Translations under genes and position numbers: made by a program
The notes under the pieces: model-generated
What the model saw: only the letters and a program-made list of their open reading frames with translations
The model's database searches: none
Told to the model about the DNA's origin: nothing
Assembly: GCF_036867195.1 (NCBI RefSeq)
Contig: NZ_JBAJII010000001.1
Location: 1,860,001 to 1,924,000 of the forward strand
DNA from: Arthrobacter sp. Soc17.1.1.1
GTDB taxonomy: Bacteria; Actinomycetota; Actinomycetes; Actinomycetales; Micrococcaceae
Direction: 5' to 3'
DNA: 64,000 nucleotides
Shown: positions 42,660 to 51,090 of the stretch, one piece after another
How the letters are laid out: each line of letters opens with the position of its first letter
Position numbering within the stretch: the stretch's first letter is position 1

Positions 42660-43877
42660 TCAGGAAGCCCGTAGTTCGAGCCGCCGTGCGTCGACGGATG
42701 AGGAGACTGCCGCGCCCAGCAGCAGTAACCGCATGGTGCGCTCCGTTGCTTCGATCAGGAGCTGCTCGCCGTTCGCCACGGCATCCTCGAGATTCATCGG
42801 GAGAGTCATGATGGATGCGATGGCGTCGATGCCGATGTCGTGCACTCCCGGCGCTCCCTTGCCCAGGGACCCTGCGAGGGCCAGGACGGGCACGCCGGCC
42901 AGTTGTGCCCGACGGGCGATCACGGCCGGCACCTTGCCCTTGGGGGTCTGGAAGTCGATCGCGCCTTCTGCGGTGATCACGAGGTCCGCTCCCCGCATCA
43001 GCGCGTCGAGATCGAGTCCTGCGAGTCCACTGTCGATGAGCGCATCGAAGCGCGGTACCAGCTTCGCTCCCAGAGCGGCGAGACCTGCACCGAGGCCGCC
43101 CGAGGCCCCGGTGCCCGGGCCGGAGCGGTAGTCGAATCCGGCCTGCAGGCCATCCCGCTCCAGCACCCGCGCCCACTGCCGCATGGCTTTGGCGAGCTCC
43201 TCCACCTGGTGTGGAGAAGCTCCCTTCTGTGGCCCGAAGACCCGTGCCACGCCCTTCTTGCCGCACAGCACGTTGTGCTGGTTGCAGGCCACGATCAGGG
43301 TGGCTTCCCGCACGGCGGGGTGGATCCCGGACAGGTCGAGCCGTTCGGCATCGATGAGCGCGGAGCCGCCGAACGGGAGGACACGTCCCTTGCCGTCGAG
43401 CACCCGGGCACCCAGGGCCTGCAGCGCACCCGCGCCGCCGTCGCTCGTTCCGGAGTCACCGCACCCGATGACGATCGTGCGAATACCCTCGTCGAGGGCC
43501 GCGCGGATCAGTTCGCCGACCCCATAAGTGGTGGTGGCTCCCGGGTCGCGGAGCTTGCGTGGAACGAGTCGGAGTCCGGCCGCGGCAGCCATCTCGACCA
43601 CGGCCGTGCCGGAGGCACTCCCGCCGAGCCGCGCGAAGTGGGACTCCACCGGCTCACCCACCGGGCCGGTGACATTCACCGGCACCAGCACTCCGCCGGT
43701 TGCTGCGGCGAGGGTCGCCGCGGTGCCCTCCCCGCCGTCAGCGATGGGCACGGCGGTGATCTGTACGCCGGGCAGGACACGCCGCACACCGGCGGCGATC
43801 GAACGGGCCACTGTCTCGGCACTCAGGGACTCCTTGAAGCCGCTCGGAGCGATGAGCACGCGCTGGGGGACTGCCAT
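42660..43877 (-). CDS. Glycerate kinase, GarK/GlxK type
   Basis: Phosphorylates D-glycerate to 2- or 3-phosphoglycerate. The 405-residue protein has the family N-terminus 'IAPSGFKESLSAETVARSIA', the conserved 'VPIADGGEGTAATLAAATGG' and 'RTIVIGCGDSGTSDGGAGAL', and the late block 'VITAEGAIDFQTPKGKVPAV'. The length is normal. It follows the DASS permease gene after 42 bp on the same strand, so glycerate or its precursor may be that permease's cargo, or it drains glycerate formed by the acid-sugar route next door. Confidence 0.93.
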   Translation of the reverse strand: MAVPQRVLIAPSGFKESLSAETVARSIAAGVRRVLPGVQITAVPIADGGEGTAATLAAATGGVLVPVNVTGPVGEPVESHFARLGGSASGTAVVEMAAAAGLRLVPRKLRDPGATTTYGVGELIRAALDEGIRTIVIGCGDSGTSDGGAGALQALGARVLDGKGRVLPFGGSALIDAERLDLSGIHPAVREATLIVACNQHNVLCGKKGVARVFGPQKGASPHQVEELAKAMRQWARVLERDGLQAGFDYRSGPGTGASGGLGAGLAALGAKLVPRFDALIDSGLAGLDLDALMRGADLVITAEGAIDFQTPKGKVPAVIARRAQLAGVPVLALAGSLGKGAPGVHDIGIDAIASIMTLPMNLEDAVANGEQLLIEATERTMRLLLLGAAVSSSVDARRLELRAS

Positions 43878-43919
43878 GATGGTTCTCCTCGGGTGGGGGT
43901 AGCTACACAGAGCGGGTGG

Positions 43920-45455
43920 TCAGGGGAAGAGCGGCAGGCCCAGTAACGGCCAGACCAGGAAGCTGAAAAGCAGGACGAGGGCCACGTTGACGGGGGCCAG
44001 GAGGGAGGACAAACGGAGGAGGTCCTTGGCCGTATAGGTCTCGACCCCGTCCACGGCGGCGAACATCGCCACCGGCTTCGCCGAGCTCGTCAGGGTGTGG
44101 CAGAAACCTGCCGCTGCCGTCGAGGCGAAGGCCGCAGCCATCGGATCGACGCCCACGGCGGGGGAGAGGGCTATCACGATGGGGATCAGGACGGCCGAGC
44201 GGGCCGACCTGCTCTGGATGACCAGATGGGCGAAGGTGGACAGCAGCACCACGAGGACCACGAAGAGGGGCGCTGCGGCCGCTTCCAGCGACCGGATGGG
44301 TTCCAGAACTCCGCCCGCCAGCCACTGGGCTGCACCCGTGGACACCAGGGCGTTTCCCAGGGCGAGGGTCGCGGCCATGAAGAGCAGCAGTGACCACGGC
44401 ACCGACTTGAGCCCTTTGGCCAGCTGCACCGAGCCGTAGCTCGGCGACGCTGCGATCAGGGCCCCGATCAGTGCCACGAGGGCGGGATCGAGCCCGTGGA
44501 GAGGCTCCGTACACCACAGCACGACGACGGCGCCCAGCAGGAGCGCAGCCCGTGATTCGGCGACGGTCAGGGGACCCGTGACGGGAGTGGCCGAATACTC
44601 CTCGAGGTCCTTAGCGCTGATGCCCAGGCGCTCGTTGCGATCAGCGGCCGAGGTGAACATGCGCAGCACCATCTCCGCGCAGACGTGTGACGCGACCAGG
44701 GCAAGCGGAAGGCCGAGGAGGAGCCAGGTGGCGAAATCGAAATTCTCTCCCGTTGCCGTCTCGAGGATCTGGCTCGTGATCAGGTGTGCTCCGGCTCCGA
44801 GGAACGATCCGACCGCCGAGAGCAGGATGACCGACGGGAAGAGGATCGCCAGGGTTCTGATCAGGGCCCGGCGCTCCGCCAGGGCGTGCCGCAGGGCGAG
44901 GAAGACCGGCAGTGCCAGGGCGGCGCGGCCGGACGTCGACGGCACCGCGAAAGTGGTGACCACGAGGGCGAGGGTGGCCAGGTGCGCGAGCTGCCGCGGC
45001 GTCGTCGCGCCCGCGATGATGAAGGCCGCTCCACGGTTGGCGAGGCCAGAAGCCTGCACCCCTGCCGCGATCACGAAAGCGGCCAGGAGAAGCCAGATGG
45101 TCTCCTCGCCCAGGGTCGAGAAAAGGGAAGCGGTGTCCATCGTCCCGGTGAGGACCAGCACGGTGGCCGCCCCCAGCGCGACGTAGGTGTCGTCGATCGC
45201 GGTGAAGATCCAGAACCACACCGCAAGGACGAAGACCATCAGCGTCACCGCACCCTGAGGGGAGAGCCCCGTACCGGGTTGCTGGGCGGCGAGGATCACG
45301 CCCGCGGCGACCGCAAGACCGATGCCGGCGGCCACCGACCGGACCACGACGGCGCGGCGGGCCACGCTCCTGGCCTCGGGAGTGAGCCGACGCGTGACAC
45401 CGGGCGTCCCGGATGGGTGCGGTGGAGGTGTGGTGAGGTGTTCGATCACGCTCAT
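43920..45455 (-). CDS. DASS/SLC13-family anion permease in a two-component operon
   Basis: A 511-residue permease with about 12 helices. 'VPSTSGRAALALPVFLALRH' and 'SRSARSAVLIPIVIALSPAV' are the paired reentrant regions of the divalent anion:Na+ symporter fold. The ~40-residue N-terminus is hydrophilic and Pro-rich. ATG 45455 is fixed by its ATGA overlap with the response-regulator stop, so it is cotranslated with the two-component system. Substrate unknown; dicarboxylates, tartrate-like acids or glycerate are candidates from context. Confidence 0.88.
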   Translation of the reverse strand: MSVIEHLTTPPPHPSGTPGVTRRLTPEARSVARRAVVVRSVAAGIGLAVAAGVILAAQQPGTGLSPQGAVTLMVFVLAVWFWIFTAIDDTYVALGAATVLVLTGTMDTASLFSTLGEETIWLLLAAFVIAAGVQASGLANRGAAFIIAGATTPRQLAHLATLALVVTTFAVPSTSGRAALALPVFLALRHALAERRALIRTLAILFPSVILLSAVGSFLGAGAHLITSQILETATGENFDFATWLLLGLPLALVASHVCAEMVLRMFTSAADRNERLGISAKDLEEYSATPVTGPLTVAESRAALLLGAVVVLWCTEPLHGLDPALVALIGALIAASPSYGSVQLAKGLKSVPWSLLLFMAATLALGNALVSTGAAQWLAGGVLEPIRSLEAAAAPLFVVLVVLLSTFAHLVIQSRSARSAVLIPIVIALSPAVGVDPMAAAFASTAAAGFCHTLTSSAKPVAMFAAVDGVETYTAKDLLRLSSLLAPVNVALVLLFSFLVWPLLGLPLFP

Positions 45456-46111
45456 GGCAGCCGGTACCCCGCTCCCCTGATGGTCTCGATGCGCGCGGCG
45501 CCGATCTTGCCGCGAAGAGCCCGCACGTAGACGTCGACCACGTTCGACCCGGGATCGAAGTTGTAGCCCCATACGTGGTTCAGCAACTGCTCCCGGGAGA
45601 TGACCCGGTCGGGATTGCGCAGGAAGACCTCCAGGATCGCAAATTCCCGGGCTGTGAGCTCGACGACGTCGTCGCCGACGCGCACGCGCCGGGAGTGGAG
45701 GTCGAGGGACAGACCGCCGTGCCCGATCACGGTGGCGCTCGCTGCCGGAACGCGATCAGCCAGACGCAGGCGGATCCGGGCGACGAGCTCGGCGACGTGG
45801 AAAGGCTTGGTGACGTAGTCATTCGCGCCACCTTCCAGCCCGGCCACCGTGTCCAGGGCGCTGTCCCTCGCCGTCAGGACGATCACCGGTGTCGACACTC
45901 CTTCGCCCCTGATCTGGGCGAGGACCTCGAAGCCGTCCAGCAGTGGCAGGCCGATGTCGAGGATGATGAGGTCGAAGCCGGCCGCCCGTGCAAGGAACAG
46001 TGCGGTCTCCCCATCGGCGGCATGCTCGGTCGAGTAGCCGGCGGCCTGCAGGCCCTTCTGCACGAAGGATGCGACGTGGGGGTCGTCCTCCGCGACCAGG
46101 ATGCGGCTCAT
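45452..46111 (-). CDS. OmpR/PhoB-family response regulator
   Basis: A 219-residue regulator: receiver domain with phospho-acceptor D52 ('LIILDIGLPLLDG'), acidic pocket 'AEDDPH' and the switch Lys in 'NDYVTKPFHVAEL'; then a winged-helix output domain ('ELTAREFAILEVFLRNPDRV', 'VDVYVRALRGKIG'). It overlaps both the kinase and the permease genes by four bases. A direct repeat ATGAAG at 11-bp spacing (48398-48414) upstream of the operon fits the binding mode of this family. Confidence 0.95.
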   Translation of the reverse strand: MSRILVAEDDPHVASFVQKGLQAAGYSTEHAADGETALFLARAAGFDLIILDIGLPLLDGFEVLAQIRGEGVSTPVIVLTARDSALDTVAGLEGGANDYVTKPFHVAELVARIRLRLADRVPAASATVIGHGGLSLDLHSRRVRVGDDVVELTAREFAILEVFLRNPDRVISREQLLNHVWGYNFDPGSNVVDVYVRALRGKIGAARIETIRGAGYRLP

Positions 46112-47784
46112 GGTGCTCCTTGTGCTGTGGTGCTGCCGATGACGGGTAGTGACGCGGTGATGGGCGTCGGATCGGGGTGACGGAGCTCCCCGTTTTCTGC
46201 CGGCCGCCCGGTGGGCGGCTTCGGCGGACGGGACGGCGGCTCCACCGCGGGCCGGGCGGCCGCGTTCTCCGGTGCGGGCAGGAGCAGCCCGAACGTCGCG
46301 CCGTGACCCGGTTCGCTGCGGACCCATGCCGAGCCGTTGTGGCCGTCGGCGATCGCCCGGACGATCGCCAGACCGAGACCAGCGCCGCCGCGCTGGCTGA
46401 CACTGCGCCTGTCGGCGGGAAGCGAGCTGGCCGACCCGTGCTCGAACCGTTCGAAGATGACGGCGGCTTCCGCCTCCGTGACCCCGGGCCCGCTGTCCTC
46501 GACCCAGACGCGGAGCTGCCGATCAAGGCCGGTGCCTGTGAAGGCGGAGCCGATCCTGACGTCGGAATCGGCGGGGGTGTACTGCACGGCGTTGGCCCCG
46601 AGTTGCAGCACGGCCTGGGTGATGCGCTGGCTGTCGAGCGCGACGACATCCTCCGCCACCTCCATGAGCAGCCATCGCCGATCACCGAGGGCCTGCATCT
46701 TCGCTTCGAGGTCCAGCATCAGGACGGCGACGTCCACCGGGGCCCGCTGGACGAAGTCCGGTCGTTCGGCTTTCACCAGCAGCAGGAGGTCGGACACGAT
46801 CCGAGCCATGCGCGAGAGCTCACCATCGACGAGGGCCAGAGTGGCGGCGCGGCTCGCCGGATCGTCATCGATGAGCTCCAGGTGTCCACGGATCACGGTG
46901 ATCGGTGTTCGTAGCTCGTGGCTGGCGTCGTCGATGAAGTTTCGCTGCGTCATGTAGGCGTGCTCGAGCCGGTCCAGCATGTCGTTGAAGGTGGAGGCGA
47001 GGGCTGCGACGTCGTCACGCCCTTGGACCGGCACGCGTGCGGTGAGATCGGATTCGGTGATCTCGGCAGCCACACGACGTACGTCCCTGATCGGCCGCAG
47101 GATCTGCCCGGCCGCCAGCCAGGCGATGCCGGCCGTGAAGAGCAGCCCACCGAGCGCCACGAAGAAGATCACGGTGACGGTCTCCTGGACCTGCTCGTAC
47201 CCGCCACCTGTGAAGGCAGCGATGACGAGAGTCCCGCTCTGGGCACCCGCCTCCACGTCCACCTTGCCCCAGCGCATCGTTCCTGCTGCGGTCTCGCGGA
47301 CACCGGAGGCCGCGGGGTCCTCACGGATCTCGCGCAGCAGAGCCGTATCGGTGGACAGCCGGTAGTCCTCGTTGCTACCGCGCCCGGACGAGCCGAGGTG
47401 CAGGACCTCATCGCCGGTGATGCCGAGGATCACCTCGCCTGTCGACGCGTTCTGGCGCGACAGGTATCGTTCGAGCAGTTCGCTGACCGAGGTGTACGGC
47501 CGCGCGGTCAGTGGATCCACGGCCTCACCGGCGAAGGTGGTGAACTCCTGGACCTCCTGCACCACGTCGTCGTTCGCGTCCCGGTCGACGCCGGCGATCA
47601 GGAGGGAACGGACGGTGACGAGCAGGGCGATCAGGGCCAGGGCTGTGGTGAGGACGATCCACCCGACGATGCGCCAGCGTGCGGACACCGAGGATCCACC
47701 GAGGGACGTGGTGATCCGACCGCCCGAGGACCGATCCGGCGTCGGGGGAGAGGTAGGGCTGGCGCCACTCGGCGCGGCTGCCAT
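46108..47784 (-). CDS. Membrane sensor histidine kinase
   Basis: A 558-residue kinase with two membrane spans (~37-62 and ~203-227) enclosing a ~140-residue external sensor, then HAMP, HisKA with H289 ('DDASHELRTPITVIRG'), and the ATPase domain ('QLGANAVQYTP', 'VEDSGPGVT', 'GGAGLGLAIVRAIADG'). The N-terminal 35 and C-terminal ~50 residues are Pro/Ser-rich. Its start overlaps the stop of the Asp-rich secreted protein gene, suggesting that protein takes part in sensing. Confidence 0.95.
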   Translation of the reverse strand: MAAAPSGASPTSPPTPDRSSGGRITTSLGGSSVSARWRIVGWIVLTTALALIALLVTVRSLLIAGVDRDANDDVVQEVQEFTTFAGEAVDPLTARPYTSVSELLERYLSRQNASTGEVILGITGDEVLHLGSSGRGSNEDYRLSTDTALLREIREDPAASGVRETAAGTMRWGKVDVEAGAQSGTLVIAAFTGGGYEQVQETVTVIFFVALGGLLFTAGIAWLAAGQILRPIRDVRRVAAEITESDLTARVPVQGRDDVAALASTFNDMLDRLEHAYMTQRNFIDDASHELRTPITVIRGHLELIDDDPASRAATLALVDGELSRMARIVSDLLLLVKAERPDFVQRAPVDVAVLMLDLEAKMQALGDRRWLLMEVAEDVVALDSQRITQAVLQLGANAVQYTPADSDVRIGSAFTGTGLDRQLRVWVEDSGPGVTEAEAAVIFERFEHGSASSLPADRRSVSQRGGAGLGLAIVRAIADGHNGSAWVRSEPGHGATFGLLLPAPENAAARPAVEPPSRPPKPPTGRPAENGELRHPDPTPITASLPVIGSTTAQGAP

Positions 47785-48278
47785 CAGTCCTCTCCGATCG
47801 TGCCTGCGTCATCGTCGAGTTCCAGGCCGTCGTCGCCGTCGTCTGCCCCGTCATCACCGTCGTCGCCGAGGACCTGCCGTTCCACCAGGCCGGGAGTTCC
47901 CTGGTCCACGGGAGCTATGGGGGCCACGGGAGTTGCGGGTGCAGGGGGGAGGCCGGGCACGGCGGGCGCCGTAGCCGGTGCTGCCGGTGCTGCCGGTGCC
48001 GGCGCGGACGGTGGTGCGGTGGGCTCGCCCGGCGCGGGAGGAGGAGACGACGGCGTTGCCGACTGATCCGACGAAGGGCGCGACCCGGGGGGCCCTGCGT
48101 TCCCGCCGTCCTCCACCCCGGTTCCTGCCTCGCCCGTCCGCGCGAGATCCACGACCACTGTCTGTGGCTCCACCGGCGGCACTTCCGCGGGCCGGCTCAG
48201 AGCCTGGCTCCCGACCGCCAGGAGGGCCGGAACGGCAAGCAGCCCTCCTGCAGCAAGGATGCGGGGCATGAGGGACAT
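47784..48278 (-). CDS. Secreted Pro/Ala-rich protein with Asp-rich C-terminus, in the two-component operon
   Basis: A 164-residue protein. It begins with a signal-like segment ('MSLMPRILAAGGLLAVPALL'), then a long low-complexity Pro/Ala/Ser linker (~60-130), and ends in an acidic tail ('GDDGDDGADDGDDGLELDDD'). The tail resembles calcium- or magnesium-binding Asp/Gly runs; the linker would let it reach across the wall. It overlaps the kinase start by one base, so it is the first gene of the five-gene operon. Function unknown; an accessory sensor or cation-binding modulator is a guess. Confidence 0.75.
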   Translation of the reverse strand: MSLMPRILAAGGLLAVPALLAVGSQALSRPAEVPPVEPQTVVVDLARTGEAGTGVEDGGNAGPPGSRPSSDQSATPSSPPPAPGEPTAPPSAPAPAAPAAPATAPAVPGLPPAPATPVAPIAPVDQGTPGLVERQVLGDDGDDGADDGDDGLELDDDAGTIGED

Positions 48279-48397
48279 CGGGGACTCCTGAGTCGTTCTG
48301 CGCGGAATGATTGCCGGCGGCGATCCTGCTGCGGAGGATCATCCACAGCAGGTGTTCGTCACCACCACCTACTCTTGCGCACTCCCGTGATACCTCC

Positions 48398-48414
48398 ATG
48401 AAGCACGGATGAAG
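48398..48414. promoter_or_regulatory. Candidate response-regulator box (ATGAAG direct repeat)
   Basis: ATGAAG-N5-ATGAAG with an 11-bp period, 120 bp upstream of the operon start, followed at once by TTCAT in the other orientation. OmpR-family dimers bind direct repeats at 10-11 bp spacing. A second pair, CTTTGACCA at 48501 and 48531, lies further upstream. Confidence 0.4.
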
Positions 48415-48647
48415 ATTCCTTCATCCAGGTCCCGCAAGGCGACAGGCAACACGCCGATCTGGTGTCCCACCTTCGAGCTTGCTGAAGTCGTGCGCAGGCG
48501 CTTTGACCAAGGGAACGTCTCCTCGCTCTGCTTTGACCAGGGCTGATCCTTCCTCGCATCCCGCCCTGAACCAGCCGGCAACAGCTAGTCCGACACCGAT
48601 CGGCAGCCCCGCAATCACTGATGGAGATTATGTTGACCGTTCAGCGT

Positions 48648-48830
48648 TCACTGCTCTGGGTCGTACTTGGTGGCCGTGCGTGCGGCGGCATTCGCGACTG
48701 TGGTCGAGCGGAAGAGGACCACGATCTGCGCGATGAGCGCCGCGAACGCGATCAAAGGTCCTGCCTGCCCACCAAGAAGAACCTGGGCGGTCAGGGCCGC
48801 GATTATTCCGATGCCGGCGACGGGCATCAT
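48648..48830 (-). CDS. Small hypothetical membrane protein
   Basis: About 60 residues from paired ATGs after GAGGAA: 'MMPVAGIGIIAALTAQVLLG' and 'GPLIAFAALIAQIVVLFRST', two helices joined by a short turn, then a charged tail. No family recognised. The frame is open further upstream to 48995, but that part looks non-coding. The region 48279-48647 otherwise shows only the regulatory repeats. Confidence 0.4.
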   Translation of the reverse strand: MMPVAGIGIIAALTAQVLLGGQAGPLIAFAALIAQIVVLFRSTTVANAAARTATKYDPEQ

Positions 48831-48939
48831 CTTCCTCAACGCTGGAAGAGCAGCTCTGTGACCGGACGCCCAGGCGTCATCGGATGCCTGGGTGTGCCTG
48901 GTACGGATTCCGGCTGCCGCGTTGCGGCTGATCAAGCCC

Positions 48940-49197
48940 TCAGCTGCCTGACGGGTGACGAACAGGCAGGCTTTCAAGAGCCCCAGGTGTGTCATCTACC
49001 TGCACGCGTGCCCGCCATAACGTGGGTGCGTCGTCAAGGCGCCGATGGTGCCGCAATGCCGGCGCGTGGAGCCAGGCCCGCAGGAATCGCATGACGGAAG
49101 GCTCCGCCACCCAGATCACCAGGGCAGTCGCCGTAAAAGCGAGGAGAAGGACCTCCAAGGGGTAGCCGAGCTTTGCCTGGACCACCACGGCGTGCAC
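48940..49197 (-). pseudogene. Truncated membrane-anchored ACT-domain-like gene
   Basis: The minus strand reads 'LGYPLEVLLLAFTATALVIW' (one membrane segment), 'VAEPSVMRFLRAWLHAPALR', then 'RVQVDDTPGALES', the opening of an ACT-type regulatory domain, after which sense is lost. An intact relative would continue for well over 100 residues. 49198-49420 shows no gene; TTGAC-ATG-GTCAA (49384-49396) is a small inverted repeat there. Confidence 0.4.
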
Positions 49198-49420
49198 AGC
49201 CAGCTCGATCGGAAGCAGACTCCGATATTGGCGAAGGTCAGCCGCACCTTGCCGTGCTCCGGCAGCTGCCCTCAGGAGTCACAACGCAATGAAGCAGTAG
49301 AGGAACCATTGAAACGGCACATGCCTAAAGGGTGCGAATGATGTGTTTCGGGCTAGTTGCGGCCTCGTTCCACACCAAACAACTTGACATGGTCAAAGAA
49401 TCGTCAAGCGAGTGTCGTCA

Positions 49421-50197
49421 CTAGTGCGGGGTGTCATTGAGTTGGCGTAGCCACGACTGGAATTCTTCCGGGCCGTTGAAGTGGGCACCGGTGATCGTGC
49501 TGACTTCCGGGGCCATGTCGGGACCATCGACGACGAGTGTGTGCCCGCCTGCCGCGGTTGCCGCTTCGAAGGCCGGCAGGTCTCCTCGGTCATCGCCTGC
49601 ATACGCGACCATCTGTAGGTTCTTCGTGCTGATGATCCTCCGAAGCGCGATGCCCTTGTCCTGCTCCAGCGGCATCCGGAGTTCCTCTACGAACTTGCCG
49701 GGCTCGTGGCGCAGCCCGTACGTGTCAATCACACCCTCAATGAGCGGAGTAATGAACTTCAGGGCACCGTCACGATCCGGCGCGAGACGCCAGTGCACGG
49801 CGACTGCAAGAGACTTGTCCTCGACGAAAATGCCTTCAACATTGTCCAGCTGTTGGTGCAACACCCGGGTAGCTTCTTGGACAGCCGTCATCCATTGCAA
49901 GGCTTCCGGCACAACTTCGATGCCGTTCTCAGTGAAATGTTCGAGACCGTAGGACCCATAGAGTTCCACTCCGGGAATTGACGCTCGGTCAGACAGGAAG
50001 GCGACCGGCCGCCCGGAGAGGAGCGCAACAATCGAGAGCTTAGCCGCAAGGCCCGCGAGGACCTCCTCAGTGCCAGGAAGGAGCGCGCTCGTACTCGGAT
50101 CGTCAGTGATTTGCGAGAGAACCCCGTCGAAATCCATGACCAAGCCAGCTCGCTCACTGGTGGTTAGGGCTTGCATTACTGTGGTCGCCGCATCCAT
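49421..50197 (-). CDS. otsB: Trehalose-6-phosphate phosphatase
   Basis: A HAD-family phosphatase of 258 residues. Motif I 'MDFDGVLSQI' holds the nucleophile and acid Asp (Val replaces the usual Thr), motif II Ser is in 'ALLSGRP', and the late acidic motif is 'YAGDDRGDLPAFEA'. It dephosphorylates trehalose-6-phosphate to trehalose. No trehalose-6-phosphate synthase gene is next to it. TAGGGT six bases before the ATG suggests a leaderless transcript, though the intervening GAAGGT could also act as ribosome site. Confidence 0.88.
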   Translation of the reverse strand: MDAATTVMQALTTSERAGLVMDFDGVLSQITDDPSTSALLPGTEEVLAGLAAKLSIVALLSGRPVAFLSDRASIPGVELYGSYGLEHFTENGIEVVPEALQWMTAVQEATRVLHQQLDNVEGIFVEDKSLAVAVHWRLAPDRDGALKFITPLIEGVIDTYGLRHEPGKFVEELRMPLEQDKGIALRRIISTKNLQMVAYAGDDRGDLPAFEAATAAGGHTLVVDGPDMAPEVSTITGAHFNGPEEFQSWLRQLNDTPH

Positions 50198-50203
50198 ACC
50201 TTC

Positions 50204-50209
50204 ACCCTA
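50204..50209 (-). promoter_or_regulatory. Putative -10 element of otsB
   Basis: On the minus strand TAGGGT is followed by GAAGGT and the ATG at 50197, matching the TANNNT-N6-start pattern seen at four other genes here. Confidence 0.45.
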
Positions 50210-50345
50210 GACCGCGAGCAGCAGGGGCTATCCGACAACCCAGCTATCCAGATAAAGGGTGGATGAGTGGGACAGCGAGCCGGGTGCAGATGGGGCCGAT
50301 GTAGGAGTCTCCGGGCTGATCGGCCCTGGAGGCACGCAGTATCGG

Positions 50346-50792
50346 CTAGGTGCCGTCTTCGGCGCACTGGGTGGTGAGCTGGTTCGCGACGCGGCCTGCG
50401 AAGTCGCCGACTGCCGAGCCGGTGTGAATCAGGTCGGCGTTGGGGAGTTGGGGAGCTGGTGAGCGGCTGGTACTGGGGGTAATCGGCGTGGAACGCGTAG
50501 GCCATCGGACAGCGCGGAATGAGATTCAGCCGTCGCTTGTGAGCATTGAGGACGATGTTCCGCATCGGGGTTTCGTCTGCCCTTGGTCTCGAAAGCCCGG
50601 CAACTCAGCGCCCAGGACGAGGGCCAGGTTCCCGCCGCTCATCGTGTGGTTCATGTACACGGCGAGGGTTCCGTCCGTGAGCAACTCGAAGCGGCAGTAC
50701 AGGGAGTTGTTCCGGAACTTTTCCCCTTCCGTCTTCACAGCAGCCCGGGTGTCAGCTGCATGGGCTCGCAGCTCGGGCTTGCCGACGAGCAT
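50346..50792 (-). pseudogene. Frameshifted gene relic of unknown function
   Basis: Three minus-strand segments look protein-like in different frames: 'GEKFRNNSLYCRFELLTDGT' with 'AVYMNHTMSGGNLALVLG' (about 50600-50730), 'CPMAYAFHADYPQYQPL' (about 50455-50510), and 'LPNADLIHTGSAVGDFAG' with 'RVANQLTTQCAEDGT' ending at a stop at 50346. They would form one protein after at least two frameshifts. The family is not recognised. Confidence 0.4.
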
Positions 50793-50837
50793 CTGGTGCC
50801 GGTTAGCCGCATCGGTCGGCGGCTAACCGGTGACCTT

Positions 50838-51049
50838 AGCGCGTGTTGACACCCTCGCGCGTACCAGATCGGCTTGCCCACACGATTCCTCCTCGTTGAC
50901 AGCCGCACATAGTGTCTTGCAACCAACGCTTCTGTCACGTTCTCGGGCCGCTGCTTATGAGACGGGGTATCAAGACACAGCAGGACCAGTAGTGGCGGGG
51001 GAGCGATGGTGTCCCGTACTACTGTCTTGCAACCCACCGGTTGCAAGAC
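50838..51049. repeat. Dispersed recombinase-associated repeat, copy A (with recombinase relic)
   Basis: About 210 bp, homologous to copy B over ~190 bp. On the minus strand it starts with an 11-bp inverted repeat GTCTTGCAACC/GGTTGCAAGAC (51024-51049), then TTGATACCCCGTCTCATAAGC, GGAGGAA and GTG at 50881 reading 'VGKPIWYAR', where a two-base shift restores 'VSTRA'. So it is the upstream region plus the first ~14 codons of a serine recombinase gene. Confidence 0.7.
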
Positions 51050-51090
51050 GCTACGTGTGTACGGGCATCAGCTTCCATACGCTCAGAAGG

